Positions 8,871 through 19,546 of a stretch of DNA of 64,000 nt are shown piece by piece. The stretch lies in assembly GCF_001975985.1 (NCBI RefSeq), contig NZ_MTQF01000015.1, forward strand, positions 1 through 64,000, given 5' to 3'. The notes under the pieces were generated by a model. That model was not told the origin of the DNA. It was given only the letters and a program-made list of their open reading frames with translations, and did no database searches. How positions within the stretch are numbered: the first letter of the stretch is position 1; every line of letters begins with the position of its first letter. The translations under genes and the position numbers were made by a program. Origin of the DNA: [Flexibacter] sp. ATCC 35103. Its GTDB lineage: Bacteria > Bacteroidota > Bacteroidia > Flavobacteriales > Flavobacteriaceae.

Positions 8871-9911
8871 TTGAGCTTAAAAAAAATCATCACGATAACT
8901 GCTGTAGCCGTAATTTCAGTATTAATGATTTACGGATTTATTTTAATTAGTAAAATATTCAGTGCCAATACTAAATTCGAGGAAAAAGAACTATATGTCT
9001 ATGTTCCAACTGATGCTAATTATGCAGATGTAAAGAAAATATTGACCCCTTATATCAAGAATTTTGACAATTTTGAGATGGTAGCAAATAAAAGAAGCTA
9101 TCCTGAAAATGTAAAATCAGGTCGTTTTTTACTTAAAAAAGACATGAATAATATCGATTTGGTTCGTGCTATGCGAGCAAATATTCCTGTAAAATTAGCT
9201 TTTAATAATCAGGAACGCTTAGAAAATTTTGCCGGTAGAATAGGTTCTGAAATCGAAGCAGATAGCTTATCGTTAGTGAAAGCTATAAAAGATCCTGCTT
9301 TTCTAAAAGAAAATGGATTTAACGAAGAGAATGTTTTTGCAATGTTTATCCCAAATACATATGAGATTTACTGGAATACTTCTGCAGAGAAATTTCGTGA
9401 TAAAATGATCAAAGAATATCATAATTTCTGGACTCCTGAAAGAATCGAAAAAGCAAAGAAACAAGGCTTGACTCCGGTACAGGCTACAATTTTAGCTTCG
9501 ATTGTTCACAAAGAGTCCGTTAAAAAAGATGAAAGACCACGTATTGCAGGTGTTTATTTAAACCGTTTACGTTTAGAAATGCCTTTACAAGCCGATCCAA
9601 CTGTTATTTATGCCTTAAAATTAAGAGATAATAATTTTGATCAGGTAATTAAGAGGGTTTTTTATAATGATTTAGTTATGAAATCGCCATACAATACATA
9701 TGTAAATATCGGACTTCCTCCAGGACCAATTGCTATGCCTGATATCACAGCAGTTGATGCGGTTTTAAATCCTGAAAAGAACGATTATATTTATTTCTGT
9801 GCCAGCATAGATCGTTTTGGATACCACGAATTTGCTTCTACATATGAACAACATACTATTAATGCTAAGAAATATTCAGATTGGATCGCTAGTCAGGGAG
9901 TGACAAGATAG
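8871..9911 (+). CDS. mltG: endolytic murein transglycosylase MltG
   Basis: A 346-residue YceG-family enzyme that cuts nascent glycan strands at the inner membrane. Residues 7-29 are the membrane anchor, a LysM-like region follows (about 40-105), and the catalytic glutamate is E215 in the IVHKESVKKDERP block. NIGLPPGPI is another family motif. Translation appears to start at TTG (8871), 10 bases after the acetyltransferase stop; no ATG fits the anchor better. The family is about 340 residues. Confidence 0.92.
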   Translation: MSLKKIITITAVAVISVLMIYGFILISKIFSANTKFEEKELYVYVPTDANYADVKKILTPYIKNFDNFEMVANKRSYPENVKSGRFLLKKDMNNIDLVRAMRANIPVKLAFNNQERLENFAGRIGSEIEADSLSLVKAIKDPAFLKENGFNEENVFAMFIPNTYEIYWNTSAEKFRDKMIKEYHNFWTPERIEKAKKQGLTPVQATILASIVHKESVKKDERPRIAGVYLNRLRLEMPLQADPTVIYALKLRDNNFDQVIKRVFYNDLVMKSPYNTYVNIGLPPGPIAMPDITAVDAVLNPEKNDYIYFCASIDRFGYHEFASTYEQHTINAKKYSDWIASQGVTR

Positions 9912-9941
9912 TTTTTTGATTATTTATAAAAAAATAGAATA

Positions 9942-9971
9942 GAACCGAGGCGAAATGCTTCGGTTTTTTTA
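9942..9971 (+). terminator. terminator of mltG
   Basis: AACCGAGGCG pairs with TGCTTCGGTT (with G-U pairs) and is followed by a run of T's, 30 bases after the stop codon. Confidence 0.75.
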
Positions 9972-10015
9972 TTCAGTTTAGTTAGGTATTTTTTTGTCTG
10001 AAAATAAAGTCTTTT

Positions 10016-10159
10016 ATGAAAAATAAAAAAGTTTTATTAATTGAAGATTTTTTCGTTTCGGCTTCAGATTTTAAAAGTATAATTTTAAAAAAATGGGAGT
10101 CGATTTTTTTCTATTTGCTGATTCTCAAAAAAATAAATTTACCAAGAATTATATTTTAG
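10016..10159 (+). CDS. possible small ORF, 47 codons
   Basis: ATG to TAG gives a 47-residue lysine/isoleucine/phenylalanine-rich peptide beginning MKNKKVLLIEDFF. The start resembles the first strand of a response-regulator receiver domain, but no domain follows. The local AT bias alone could explain the composition. No ribosome site is evident. Probably not a gene, or a remnant. Confidence 0.15.
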   Translation: MKNKKVLLIEDFFVSASDFKSIILKKWESIFFYLLILKKINLPRIIF

Positions 10160-10431
10160 TTTACACAAACTTAATGAAAAAAACAAATTTTTTCGACATA
10201 AATTATGTTTAAAAATTCGAAACATTCAGTAAGTTTAATCTTGCTATTTTAACTAATTTGATAAAAAATTGATAAAAATTGCATTTTTTAGATTTATAAT
10301 TTGGTCGTTTTAAAGCGAAATCTATGTATTGGTTTTTTGGCCGTAATCTGCATCAATAAAGGGATTAGAGCCAATCTTTATATTTTTAAAAACCACTAAC
10401 TGTCTGATTAACAGGATTGTTTTGTATTTGT

Positions 10432-10439
10432 TATCTTTG
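10432..10439 (+). promoter_or_regulatory. -7 promoter element of the lysozyme-like gene
   Basis: TATCTTTG matches TANNTTTG, 49 bases before the ATG at 10489. Confidence 0.5.
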
Positions 10440-10488
10440 CACCGTAGAAATTTCAAAGGGGTGACAGCGATTTGAAGAAAAACAATTT

Positions 10489-11142
10489 ATGATAAAGAAG
10501 TGGTATTTTTATGCGAGTTTGATCGTTATTATTACATTTTTAAGTTTGGGTTTTAAACCCTTTAATATGGAAACCAAACCGTGGTTTCTAATAGAAAAAA
10601 CAGATGGCTCTGAATACTTGTTTCCATCGCAAGAAGAGGATGATTATCCTGAAGTAAAAAAGGTAAATGTTCTATTTACAGAAAAACGCCTTATAAGTTT
10701 TAAAGAGGCAGTTGCCTTTAAAGAATCTCAAGGAAAATACCGATTGGTAAATTCTTTAGGTTATATGGGTAAATACCAATTTGGTTCTAAAGCCTTAAGA
10801 GCTGTAGGTGTCCAAAATGACAAAGCCTTTTTAAAAGACCCTGCATTACAAGAAAAAGCATTCCTTGCATTACTATCCAAAAACAAATGGATTTTACGTA
10901 ATGAAATCGAAAAGTATGAAGGAAAGATTATCAATGGTGTTGCAATTACCGAATCAGGAATTTTAGCTGCCGCACATCTTGGAGGAGCAGGTTCTGTAAA
11001 AAACTTTTTTAAAAATAGGGGAAACAGGCATTTTAGAGATGCTTACGGAACTTCATTAAAAAGTTATATGAAAGCTTTTGCAGGTTATGATCTTTCTCGT
11101 ATCGAAGCAGATAGTGATGCTACAATACAGGATCAAATTTAG
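10489..11142 (+). CDS. lysozyme-like (transglycosylase-fold) exported protein
   Basis: A 217-residue protein with an N-terminal hydrophobic segment (about 6-22) and a central region (about 68-155) that resembles phage-type lysozyme/transglycosylase domains: AVAFKESQGKY with candidate catalytic E79, then GYMGKYQFGSKAL, and later HLGGAGSVKNFF. Such proteins cut peptidoglycan during growth. It stands alone, close after the mltG cluster. Exact activity and export route are inferred. Confidence 0.7.
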   Translation: MIKKWYFYASLIVIITFLSLGFKPFNMETKPWFLIEKTDGSEYLFPSQEEDDYPEVKKVNVLFTEKRLISFKEAVAFKESQGKYRLVNSLGYMGKYQFGSKALRAVGVQNDKAFLKDPALQEKAFLALLSKNKWILRNEIEKYEGKIINGVAITESGILAAAHLGGAGSVKNFFKNRGNRHFRDAYGTSLKSYMKAFAGYDLSRIEADSDATIQDQI

Positions 11143-11152
11143 AGTAAGTTTA

Positions 11153-11191
11153 AGCATAAAAAATCCCGAATAATTCGGGATTTTTTATGCT
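11153..11191. terminator. bidirectional terminator
   Basis: A perfect palindrome (AAAAAATCCCGAATAATTCG... centre near 11172) lies between two convergent genes, with an A-run on one side and a T-run on the other, so it can end both the lysozyme-like gene and mutB. Confidence 0.9.
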
Positions 11192-11193
11192 TT

Positions 11194-13332
<2,139 letters not shown>

Positions 13333-13349
13333 TTGTAAAAAAATGTTGT

Positions 13350-13640
13350 TTAGAATATATTCAATTCACTATCTCTTGATGTGTGAAAAATGGATTTAAT
13401 AACTACGCTATTTTCATAAATAGAGTAATGTATTGCGTATGGGAAAGTTTTTAAAAATACGATTCGTATGTTGTCATATCTTATTTGAAATAGTAATGGG
13501 TTAGTTTTTATAATTGCTATACTTCTTTTAAATGAATCATTAAATCTAATGGCTAATTTTGGGTGTATGGCTTTATACCAAAGTAAAGATTTTTTATAGT
13601 CTACTATAGCTTTGTCAACAATAACTATTTTATAGATCAT
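13350..13640 (-). CDS. RelE/ParE-type toxin
   Basis: A 96-residue protein of the RelE/ParE toxin fold: the N-terminal strand-helix block (YKIVIVDKAIVDYKKSLLWY) and the C-terminal RIVFLKTFPYAIHYSI...IFHTSRD block are typical. The ATG at 13640 is preferred over an upstream TTG; it overlaps the antitoxin stop by 11 bases, implying coupled translation. Members either cleave mRNA on the ribosome or poison gyrase, and I cannot tell which. The stop is 17 bases before the mutB ATG. Confidence 0.85.
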   Translation of the reverse strand: MIYKIVIVDKAIVDYKKSLLWYKAIHPKLAIRFNDSFKRSIAIIKTNPLLFQIRYDNIRIVFLKTFPYAIHYSIYENSVVIKSIFHTSRDSELNIF

Positions 13641-13866
13641 CTTCAATTTCTTTTAAAAAATCATCAATGTCTGTAACACTTTGTGGATTTTTTAAATACT
13701 TTTCTGTTCTTTCTCTAACTTCATCAATTTGCCATTGAGGAATTTTATATTCCTTATTTTGTACAGGTAAAATAATTACTTCAACTTCATCTGCTATAAA
13801 ATCATCAGGTAAAATAACGGTTACAGAATGATTTTTTACTGATAGTATTTGTCTGATTGCTTCCAT
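13630..13866 (-). CDS. antitoxin of the RelE/ParE pair
   Basis: A 78-residue acidic protein upstream of and overlapping the toxin. Residues 1-35 (RQILSVKNHSVTVILPDDF...EVEVIILPV) look like the strand-rich part of flavobacterial addiction-module antitoxins; the C-terminal half is helical and acidic (DIDDFLKEIEDDL), suited to wrap the toxin. It should neutralise the toxin and may repress the pair. Confidence 0.75.
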   Translation of the reverse strand: MEAIRQILSVKNHSVTVILPDDFIADEVEVIILPVQNKEYKIPQWQIDEVRERTEKYLKNPQSVTDIDDFLKEIEDDL

Positions 13867-13910
13867 AATTATTTTGGTTTATATTCAAATATAAGGATTT
13901 GAAATCTATA

Positions 13911-15275
13911 TTATTCAAGTTCTAATCGTTCTTGTTCCAACTTTTCGGCTAATCTTTTTTCGATTATGGGCGTAATTAATGTTTTTCTTGGTTTTATTTT
14001 TACAAAAGGAAACAATTCGAGATCGTGTTTCATTTTGTCGTCTTTGTTAGGGTATTTATTCGTTCCTAATAAAACTTCTTTTTTAGAATCGAATAATTCC
14101 TGTTCTTTCGCGGCACTTTCCTGAATTTTCTTTTTGATAGTTCCGTCGTTCAAAAGTTTAAGAAAACCTCCGTTTGCTTCAATATCTTTGAATAAAGCCA
14201 AACTTTTCTCTGCCAATTGCATGGTTAAACTTTCGATATAATAACTTCCATCGGCTGGATTGTTTACTTTATCAAAATAGCTTTCATGTTTTAGAACTAA
14301 TAATTGATTGCGGGCAATTCGATCACCAAATTCATTGTCTTTATGGTACAAAGAATCATAAGGTAAATTGGCGACAGCATCAGCACCGCCCAAAATTGCC
14401 GACATACATTCGGTGGTTGTGCGAAGCATATTTACGTTGTAGTCGTAAATTGTTTTATTGCGTTTGGTTGGCGTAACCAAAAAATGACATTCTAGATCAG
14501 GATTATATTCTGAAGCAATTAATTTGAAAAGCATTCGCAAAGCGCGAAGTTTTGCAATTTCAAAAAAATAATTGGTTCCTACTGCTATTTGAAAAACAAA
14601 TGGTTGTGTAATACTTGGTAAGCGATTTAAATATTCGTTTGCATGTGCTAAACTATACGCAATTTGTTGGGTAAGGTTAGCGCCTGCATTTTGATACAAA
14701 CCTGAATCGATGCTTATTAAGGAAAGATTGGTGGTTGCTTTTGATATTTTTTCGATCGTTTCGAAATTACTTTTATCAGATGTTGTAAACCAGTTTCCTT
14801 CTCTTGCAAAATGACCAATTGGGTCTATATTGCAATAAAAAACAGCCTTTTTCTGAATCGAAATAGTGTCTAATATTTTTACGAAATCGATTGAAATAAA
14901 ATTCAAATTAAAGTAAACGGTTCTGTTTTCTAAAGGAAGAGTTTCTAGTAATTTTTGAATATCTATTTTTTCGTTTTCGATGGTAAAACGCAAACTTTCG
15001 GCACCTCTTTCGATAGTGTTTATAGCTCTTTGAATCGATTTTTCGATATCGTATACAAAGATGTTCTGACAAATTTTAAAATTAGATGCCTGGGTTTTAA
15101 CCGAAGCAGCTTTAGAAAATTCGTCGATATGATAAAAAGGTTTTACCTGAATGTCTTCCGGAGAATTCCAGATTACGGTTTGGTTATAATCAGCTCCGTC
15201 TAATTCAAACTGAATTTTTTGTTTCCATTGTTTGGATGAAATCGGATTAAAATCGTCGAATAGGGTAGTAGCCAT
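13911..15275 (-). CDS. mutA: methylmalonyl-CoA mutase small subunit
   Basis: A 454-residue subunit homologous to the mutase barrel domain; it supports the heterodimer but does not bind B12. There is no DxHxxG cobalamin motif, and the protein stops after the barrel. The ATG at 15275 (MATTLFDDF) is chosen over 15332 because the longer form only reads through the end of the upstream gene. It lies 22 bp after the FtsB-like gene and is split from mutB by the toxin-antitoxin pair. Confidence 0.9.
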   Translation of the reverse strand: MATTLFDDFNPISSKQWKQKIQFELDGADYNQTVIWNSPEDIQVKPFYHIDEFSKAASVKTQASNFKICQNIFVYDIEKSIQRAINTIERGAESLRFTIENEKIDIQKLLETLPLENRTVYFNLNFISIDFVKILDTISIQKKAVFYCNIDPIGHFAREGNWFTTSDKSNFETIEKISKATTNLSLISIDSGLYQNAGANLTQQIAYSLAHANEYLNRLPSITQPFVFQIAVGTNYFFEIAKLRALRMLFKLIASEYNPDLECHFLVTPTKRNKTIYDYNVNMLRTTTECMSAILGGADAVANLPYDSLYHKDNEFGDRIARNQLLVLKHESYFDKVNNPADGSYYIESLTMQLAEKSLALFKDIEANGGFLKLLNDGTIKKKIQESAAKEQELFDSKKEVLLGTNKYPNKDDKMKHDLELFPFVKIKPRKTLITPIIEKRLAEKLEQERLELE

Positions 15276-15297
15276 TGGGTTTGTGTACTTTTTCTGA

Positions 15298-15633
15298 TTA
15301 TTCTTTTGTGTCTTGAATTGTATCTCCTTCAAATTGAATGATATAAATATCTTCGCTGTCTTTTTTCATGAAATACTTTTCACGGGCATATTTTTCTATT
15401 TGTTCAGGATTTTTAAGTTGCTTGATCTGTTCCTGATCTTTTTTTATTTCTTCCTGATAATATTTTTTATTGTCTTGTAATTCGTTAATCTGGCCGTCAA
15501 GAAAACGATGATCAAAATAAGAATAATTGTCTAAAAACAACATCCAGACTACGAAAAAGAGTAAAACCCAAACGTATTTATTGCTCAGTAATTTGAACCA
15601 GCGTTTGTCTTTATATGGATTTTTTAGTTTCAT
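15298..15633 (-). CDS. FtsB/DivIC-like septum formation initiator
   Basis: A 111-residue bitopic membrane protein: a short basic cytoplasmic tail, a transmembrane helix at about 20-36, then a coiled coil at about 45-80 and the family motif EQIEKYAREKYFMKK. Such proteins link the divisome parts FtsL and FtsQ. It sits just upstream of mutA, probably co-transcribed, and downstream of udk across a gap holding a repeat. Confidence 0.85.
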   Translation of the reverse strand: MKLKNPYKDKRWFKLLSNKYVWVLLFFVVWMLFLDNYSYFDHRFLDGQINELQDNKKYYQEEIKKDQEQIKQLKNPEQIEKYAREKYFMKKDSEDIYIIQFEGDTIQDTKE

Positions 15634-15675
15634 TTTCTCTTTAACAGATTACTTCTTATAAATTCGATTGGTGTT

Positions 15676-15766
15676 CTAGCCCCGATGGAGCCGGTATCCT
15701 TTTTATCCGCCGCGGCGGATAAAAAGATAAAGGCGAAAGCGGGTCCCGCGATAGCTATCGGGATTA
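15676..15766 (+). repeat. flavo-1-like structured element, copy 1
   Basis: The element has the plan TAGCCCCGATGGAGCCGG / ATCCTTTTT / a perfect ATCCGCCG-CGGCGGAT hairpin / AAAAAGAT / AAAGCGGG / a CGATAGCTATCG palindrome / GGATTA. It recurs in opposite orientation at 41938-42051 with different inserted hairpins. From memory it resembles the flavo-1 RNA motif of Bacteroidetes; only a covariance search could confirm this. Confidence 0.7.
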
Positions 15767-15788
15767 TGCAATAAATTTACGATAAAAA

Positions 15789-16397
15789 TTATGAAATTCG
15801 TTGATTAATTACGGCACGAACAACATCAATTGCTACGGTATTGTATTTGTCGTTTGGAATTATAATATCGGCAAATGCTTTTGACGGCTCGATAAATTGC
15901 TCGTGCATAGGTTTTAAAGTGTTTTGGTAACGGGTTAAAACCTCGTCAATATCACGTCCGCGTTCTGAAATATCACGTTTTAAACGACGAATTAATCTTT
16001 CGTCAGAATCTGCGTGAACGAATACTTTGATGTCGCAAAGATCACGTAATTCCGGATTAGTCAAAATTAAAATCCCTTCAACAATCATAACTTTTCTAGG
16101 ATGTGTTGATACAGTATCGTCAGTTCTGTTATGTTGTATGAAAGAATATACAGGCTGATCGATTGTTTCTCCGGCTTTTAATGCTTTTAGATGTTTAACC
16201 AATAATTCAAAATCAATGGCACGCGGATGATCGAAATTAATTAATGCTCTTTCGTCAAACGATAAATTATCGGTTTGTTTATAATACGAATCCTGAGAAA
16301 TTACGCCTACTTCAGTGTCTGGTAATTCGTTCATGATTTGGTGTACTACTGTCGTTTTTCCACTTCCTGTTCCTCCTGCAAGTCCAATAATGAGCAT
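15789..16397 (-). CDS. udk: uridine kinase
   Basis: A 202-residue kinase that phosphorylates uridine and cytidine for pyrimidine salvage. The P-loop is GGTGSGKTTV (8-17); the SQDSYYK and FDHPRAID blocks bind the nucleoside, and RRLKRDISERGR is the lid. It has its own promoter motif. Confidence 0.95.
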   Translation of the reverse strand: MLIIGLAGGTGSGKTTVVHQIMNELPDTEVGVISQDSYYKQTDNLSFDERALINFDHPRAIDFELLVKHLKALKAGETIDQPVYSFIQHNRTDDTVSTHPRKVMIVEGILILTNPELRDLCDIKVFVHADSDERLIRRLKRDISERGRDIDEVLTRYQNTLKPMHEQFIEPSKAFADIIIPNDKYNTVAIDVVRAVINQRIS

Positions 16398-16423
16398 ATA
16401 TTTTTTGTTTGATATTTGTTTGG

Positions 16424-16431
16424 CAAAAATA
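16424..16431 (-). promoter_or_regulatory. -7 promoter element of udk
   Basis: Minus-strand TATTTTTG matches TANNTTTG, 26 bases before the udk ATG. Confidence 0.5.
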
Positions 16432-16468
16432 ATAATTTAAGTGGATTGTCTAAATATATTATGAATTT

Positions 16469-16555
16469 AAACCATATAAGTGAAAGAAGTAAATTTAAGC
16501 AAACAGATATTTAAACAATTTATTACTTCATTGAACTTATATTACTTATATGGTG
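16469..16555. repeat. ACCATATAAGT inverted repeat, copy 1
   Basis: Arms ACCATATAAGT (left) and ACTTATATGGT (right) enclose about 65 bases. Positions 16532-16554 are identical to 62465-62487, the other copy in the window. Confidence 0.8.
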
Positions 16556-16567
16556 AAAAACATAAAA

Positions 16568-16598
16568 AAAATCCCGAAAGTAGAACCTTCGGGATTTA
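16568..16598 (-). terminator. terminator of the SDR gene
   Basis: AATCCCGAAG pairs with CTTCGGGATT; read on the minus strand a T-run follows, 57 bases past the SDR stop. Confidence 0.85.
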
Positions 16599-16654
16599 GT
16601 GCAATCAGTATAGTTTTAATAATAAAATATTCTGAATTTAGTAAGCACGTAAAA

Positions 16655-17536
16655 TTATTTATTCTTTTTTGCTTTTATCATCATTTCAAGCTGATCCCAA
16701 AGTTCTTCAGGAATCGCTTCAAGTAAATTAAATTGTCCTGCACCTTTTAACCATTCGCCACCATCGATTGTGATAACGTCACCATTTACATAAGCTGAAA
16801 AATCAGAAACTAAATAAGCAGCTAAATTGGCCAATTCCTGATGATCACCTACACGTTTTAATGGGACTTTTTTCGCCATATCAAATTTTTCAGCAAGATC
16901 TCCTGGTAATAATCTGTCCCAGGCGCCTTTTGTAGGGAATGGTCCCGGAGCGATCGCATTAGAACGAATTCCATATTTTGCCCATTCTACCGCTAAACTG
17001 CGTGTCATGGCAAGAACTCCTGCTTTTGCAGTCGCACTTGGTACTACATAAGCTGATCCTGTCCAGGCATAAGTGGTTACGATATTTAATATAGTAGCCG
17101 ATGTTTGTTTGGTATCGATCCAGTGTTTTCCAAAAGCCAGCGTACAGTTTTTAGAACCTTTTAATACGATATCTATAACAGTATCAAATGCATTTGCAGA
17201 TAAACGTTCTGTTGGAGAAATGAAATTTCCGGCTGCATTGTTCAAAAGAACATCTACTTTGCCAAAAGTTTTTAAAACTTCCTGAAGCATGTTTTCTACT
17301 TCTTCATAATGACGAACGTCACATTGAAGCGGTAAACATTTACCTCCGGTTTCGGTTTCAAGTTCTGTGGCAGTATTTTTTAGCTTGTCTAAATCTCTTG
17401 AAGTAATCGCTACCTGAGCGCCTAATTCTAAGAAATATTTAGTCATTGCTTTTCCTAAACCGCTTCCGCCGCCTGTTACTACTATGACTTTACCTTTTAA
17501 AGCGTCATCTCTTAACATCTTATCTGTATAGCTCAT
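16655..17536 (-). CDS. SDR oxidoreductase, 2,4-dienoyl-CoA reductase-like
   Basis: A 293-residue short-chain dehydrogenase. The nucleotide site is TGGGSGLG (about 21-28) and NNAAGNF follows in the fold. The usual YxxxK pair is absent; instead the sequence reads PSATAKAG, as in 2,4-dienoyl-CoA reductases where the lysine is kept but the tyrosine lies elsewhere. This suggests a role in beta-oxidation of unsaturated fatty acids. It has its own terminator and no functional neighbour. Confidence 0.82.
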   Translation of the reverse strand: MSYTDKMLRDDALKGKVIVVTGGGSGLGKAMTKYFLELGAQVAITSRDLDKLKNTATELETETGGKCLPLQCDVRHYEEVENMLQEVLKTFGKVDVLLNNAAGNFISPTERLSANAFDTVIDIVLKGSKNCTLAFGKHWIDTKQTSATILNIVTTYAWTGSAYVVPSATAKAGVLAMTRSLAVEWAKYGIRSNAIAPGPFPTKGAWDRLLPGDLAEKFDMAKKVPLKRVGDHQELANLAAYLVSDFSAYVNGDVITIDGGEWLKGAGQFNLLEAIPEELWDQLEMMIKAKKNK

Positions 17537-17614
17537 ATTTTTTATCTTTTTATTACAATATTAATTAAATAAATAGGATGCACGCATAATAATGTTATAA
17601 AATTTTAATAAACT

Positions 17615-18742
17615 TTATATATCACACAATTTTTTTGCGGCTGATTCTAATGTAAAATCATCTTTGGCAAAGCAAAAACGGATTAATTTTTGATCTTTAT
17701 GATCTGAATAAAAAGTAGAAATTGGAATAGCGGCAACACTGTGATCAGTAATTAATTTTTTGCAAAAAGTAACATCATCAACGTTTGAAATGTTAGCATA
17801 AGAGGCAACCTGAAAATAAGTTCCCTCGCAGGGTTTTAATTCAAAACGACTATTTTGAAGTAGTTTCTGAAAATAATCTCGTTTTTCCTGATAGAATTTC
17901 CCTAAAAGATTGACATCTACAACATCTAAATATTCGCTTATAGCAGCTTGAGAAATACTATTAACACTGAAAACCAGAAACTGATGTACTTTTTTAATTT
18001 CTTTCATTAAATGTTCCGGAGCGATAGTATAACCAATTTTCCAACCTGTAATATGAAATGATTTTCCAAAAGAAGAAACCATTATACAACGATTTAAAAG
18101 GAAATCTTTGGTATGAGCCGAAATATGTTTTTCTTCAAAAGTGATGTATTCATATACTTCATCAGACAAAACAATAATTTCAGGATATTTTGAAAGTAAT
18201 TTTTCTAATTGAAGAAAATCGGCTGACGTCAAAATTTTTCCTGTTGGATTATGCGGATTATTGATGATAATCATCTTGGTTTTTGATGAACACGCTTTTT
18301 CAATCGTTTCCCAATTTGGAGTGTAATCATCATTTAAAGCAACCCTAACTGGTTTTGCATTGCAAAGAAGAACAGGAGATTCATACGAATCATAACTTGG
18401 GTCCAGAATAACAACTTCGTCTCCTGTTTTTACTAAAGATAAAATAGAAGTAAAAATTCCCTGAGTAGCTCCGGCTGTAACTAAAAGTTCTGAATCAGGA
18501 TTAATTGTTCTGTTGTAGGAACGTTGAATTAATTTTGCAATTTGATTCATCAACGGCGGAAAACCTGCCATTGGTGTATATTGATGCACATTTTCTTTGG
18601 ATAATCTTGCAACAATGTCAGTAAGTCTTTCGTCTACGGGAAAATTAGGAAATCCCTGCGAAAGATTAATTGCATTATATTCGGTTGCCATTTTAGACAT
18701 TACCGTAAAAATACTGGTGGTTATATTCGGAAGTTTACTCAT
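17615..18742 (-). CDS. PLP-dependent aminotransferase, YbdL/methionine type
   Basis: A 375-residue fold-type I class I/II aminotransferase. Visible motifs are NLSQGFPNFP at the N-terminus, NNPHNPTGK (substrate carboxylate contact), SDEVYE, and the PLP lysine K227 in SSFGKSFHITGWKIGY. The family transfers amino groups from methionine, glutamine or kynurenine; methionine aminotransferase is the nearest by pattern. It is followed by an RsmI-like gene after 53 bp. Confidence 0.88.
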   Translation of the reverse strand: MSKLPNITTSIFTVMSKMATEYNAINLSQGFPNFPVDERLTDIVARLSKENVHQYTPMAGFPPLMNQIAKLIQRSYNRTINPDSELLVTAGATQGIFTSILSLVKTGDEVVILDPSYDSYESPVLLCNAKPVRVALNDDYTPNWETIEKACSSKTKMIIINNPHNPTGKILTSADFLQLEKLLSKYPEIIVLSDEVYEYITFEEKHISAHTKDFLLNRCIMVSSFGKSFHITGWKIGYTIAPEHLMKEIKKVHQFLVFSVNSISQAAISEYLDVVDVNLLGKFYQEKRDYFQKLLQNSRFELKPCEGTYFQVASYANISNVDDVTFCKKLITDHSVAAIPISTFYSDHKDQKLIRFCFAKDDFTLESAAKKLCDI

Positions 18743-18795
18743 GAAAAAGTTTGATTAAAAAAACTTGTGAGTACAATATAAGATAATTTTTACGA

Positions 18796-19509
18796 TTACA
18801 TTTTATGTATAATAAAAATTGTAGGTCGATTATGCAAATCAACTTTTAGTTTCTTCCAATCAGCAATACGCATCGTTTTAATAAATTCTGTTGGTAAAGT
18901 AATGTCTGTAGCAATACAAAGATGAGTAGAAGGATTTACAATTTGCAAAATATCTTCAACCAGTTTGTTGTTTCTATAAGGTGTTTCTATAAAAATCTGA
19001 GATTGATTTTTATCCTGCGATAATTTCTCAAAATGTTTTAAAGCTGATTTTTTTTCGTCTTTATCAATAGGTAAGTAACCATTAAATGTAAAACTTTGTC
19101 CGTTCATTCCGGAAGCCATCATAGCTAGTAAAATAGATGAAGGACCAACTAATGGTACAACCTGAATTCCTTTTTCGTGCGCCAATTTTACAATTACGGC
19201 GCCTGGATCAGCAACTCCGGGACATCCGGCTTCACTCATTAAGCCTACATTTTTTCCTTCTAATAATGGTTTTATAAAGTCTAGATGTTCGCTTTGTTCT
19301 GTACGTTTGTTAAGGGTAAAAAGTATAAGTTCTGATTGTTTTTTTTCCGGGGAAACCGCTTTGATAGATTTTCTGGCTGTTTTTTCGTTTTCAACAATAT
19401 AGTGATCTATAAAATCGATACTTCTTTTTACTGTTTGTGGTAAAACGTCCATAGGATCGCTTTCGCCCATTGTAGTTGGAATTAAATATAGTTTTCCTGG
19501 AAGTTTCAT
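18796..19509 (-). CDS. tetrapyrrole-methylase-fold SAM methyltransferase (RsmI-like)
   Basis: A 237-residue protein of the TP-methylase superfamily (COG0313 group with RsmI). GKLYLIPTTMGE begins the fold, SEAGCPGVADPG is the family SAM-binding signature (about 92-103), and VVPLVGPSSILLAMMASG follows. RsmI methylates the 2'-O of 16S rRNA C1402, but this shorter bacteroidal form may have another target. It lies downstream of the LMW phosphatase and dnaA. Confidence 0.8.
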   Translation of the reverse strand: MKLPGKLYLIPTTMGESDPMDVLPQTVKRSIDFIDHYIVENEKTARKSIKAVSPEKKQSELILFTLNKRTEQSEHLDFIKPLLEGKNVGLMSEAGCPGVADPGAVIVKLAHEKGIQVVPLVGPSSILLAMMASGMNGQSFTFNGYLPIDKDEKKSALKHFEKLSQDKNQSQIFIETPYRNNKLVEDILQIVNPSTHLCIATDITLPTEFIKTMRIADWKKLKVDLHNRPTIFIIHKM

Positions 19510-19546
19510 GTGCGGTTTTTTATGTGTTTAAAAAAAAAATAAAAAG

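Larger units (their letters stand above)
9912..10488. other. 577-bp AT-rich intergenic region
   Basis: It holds the mltG terminator, a dubious 47-codon frame (10016-10159), a promoter motif at 10432-10439, and otherwise very AT-rich sequence in which I see no gene. Confidence 0.6.

Noticed and set aside
13911..15275. mutA as a truncated gene because it lacks the B12 domain
   Set aside because: The small subunit of heterodimeric mutases does not bind cobalamin, and the frame is intact, so the short form is taken as normal for the lineage.
15276..15332. Longer mutA start overlapping the FtsB-like gene
   Set aside because: The added residues merely translate the end of the upstream gene in another frame, and the ATG at 15275 gives the usual MATTLFDDF start.
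16655..17536. SDR as a pseudogene because YxxxK is missing
   Set aside because: 2,4-dienoyl-CoA reductase-type SDRs keep the lysine in an SxxxK context; the rest of the protein is intact.
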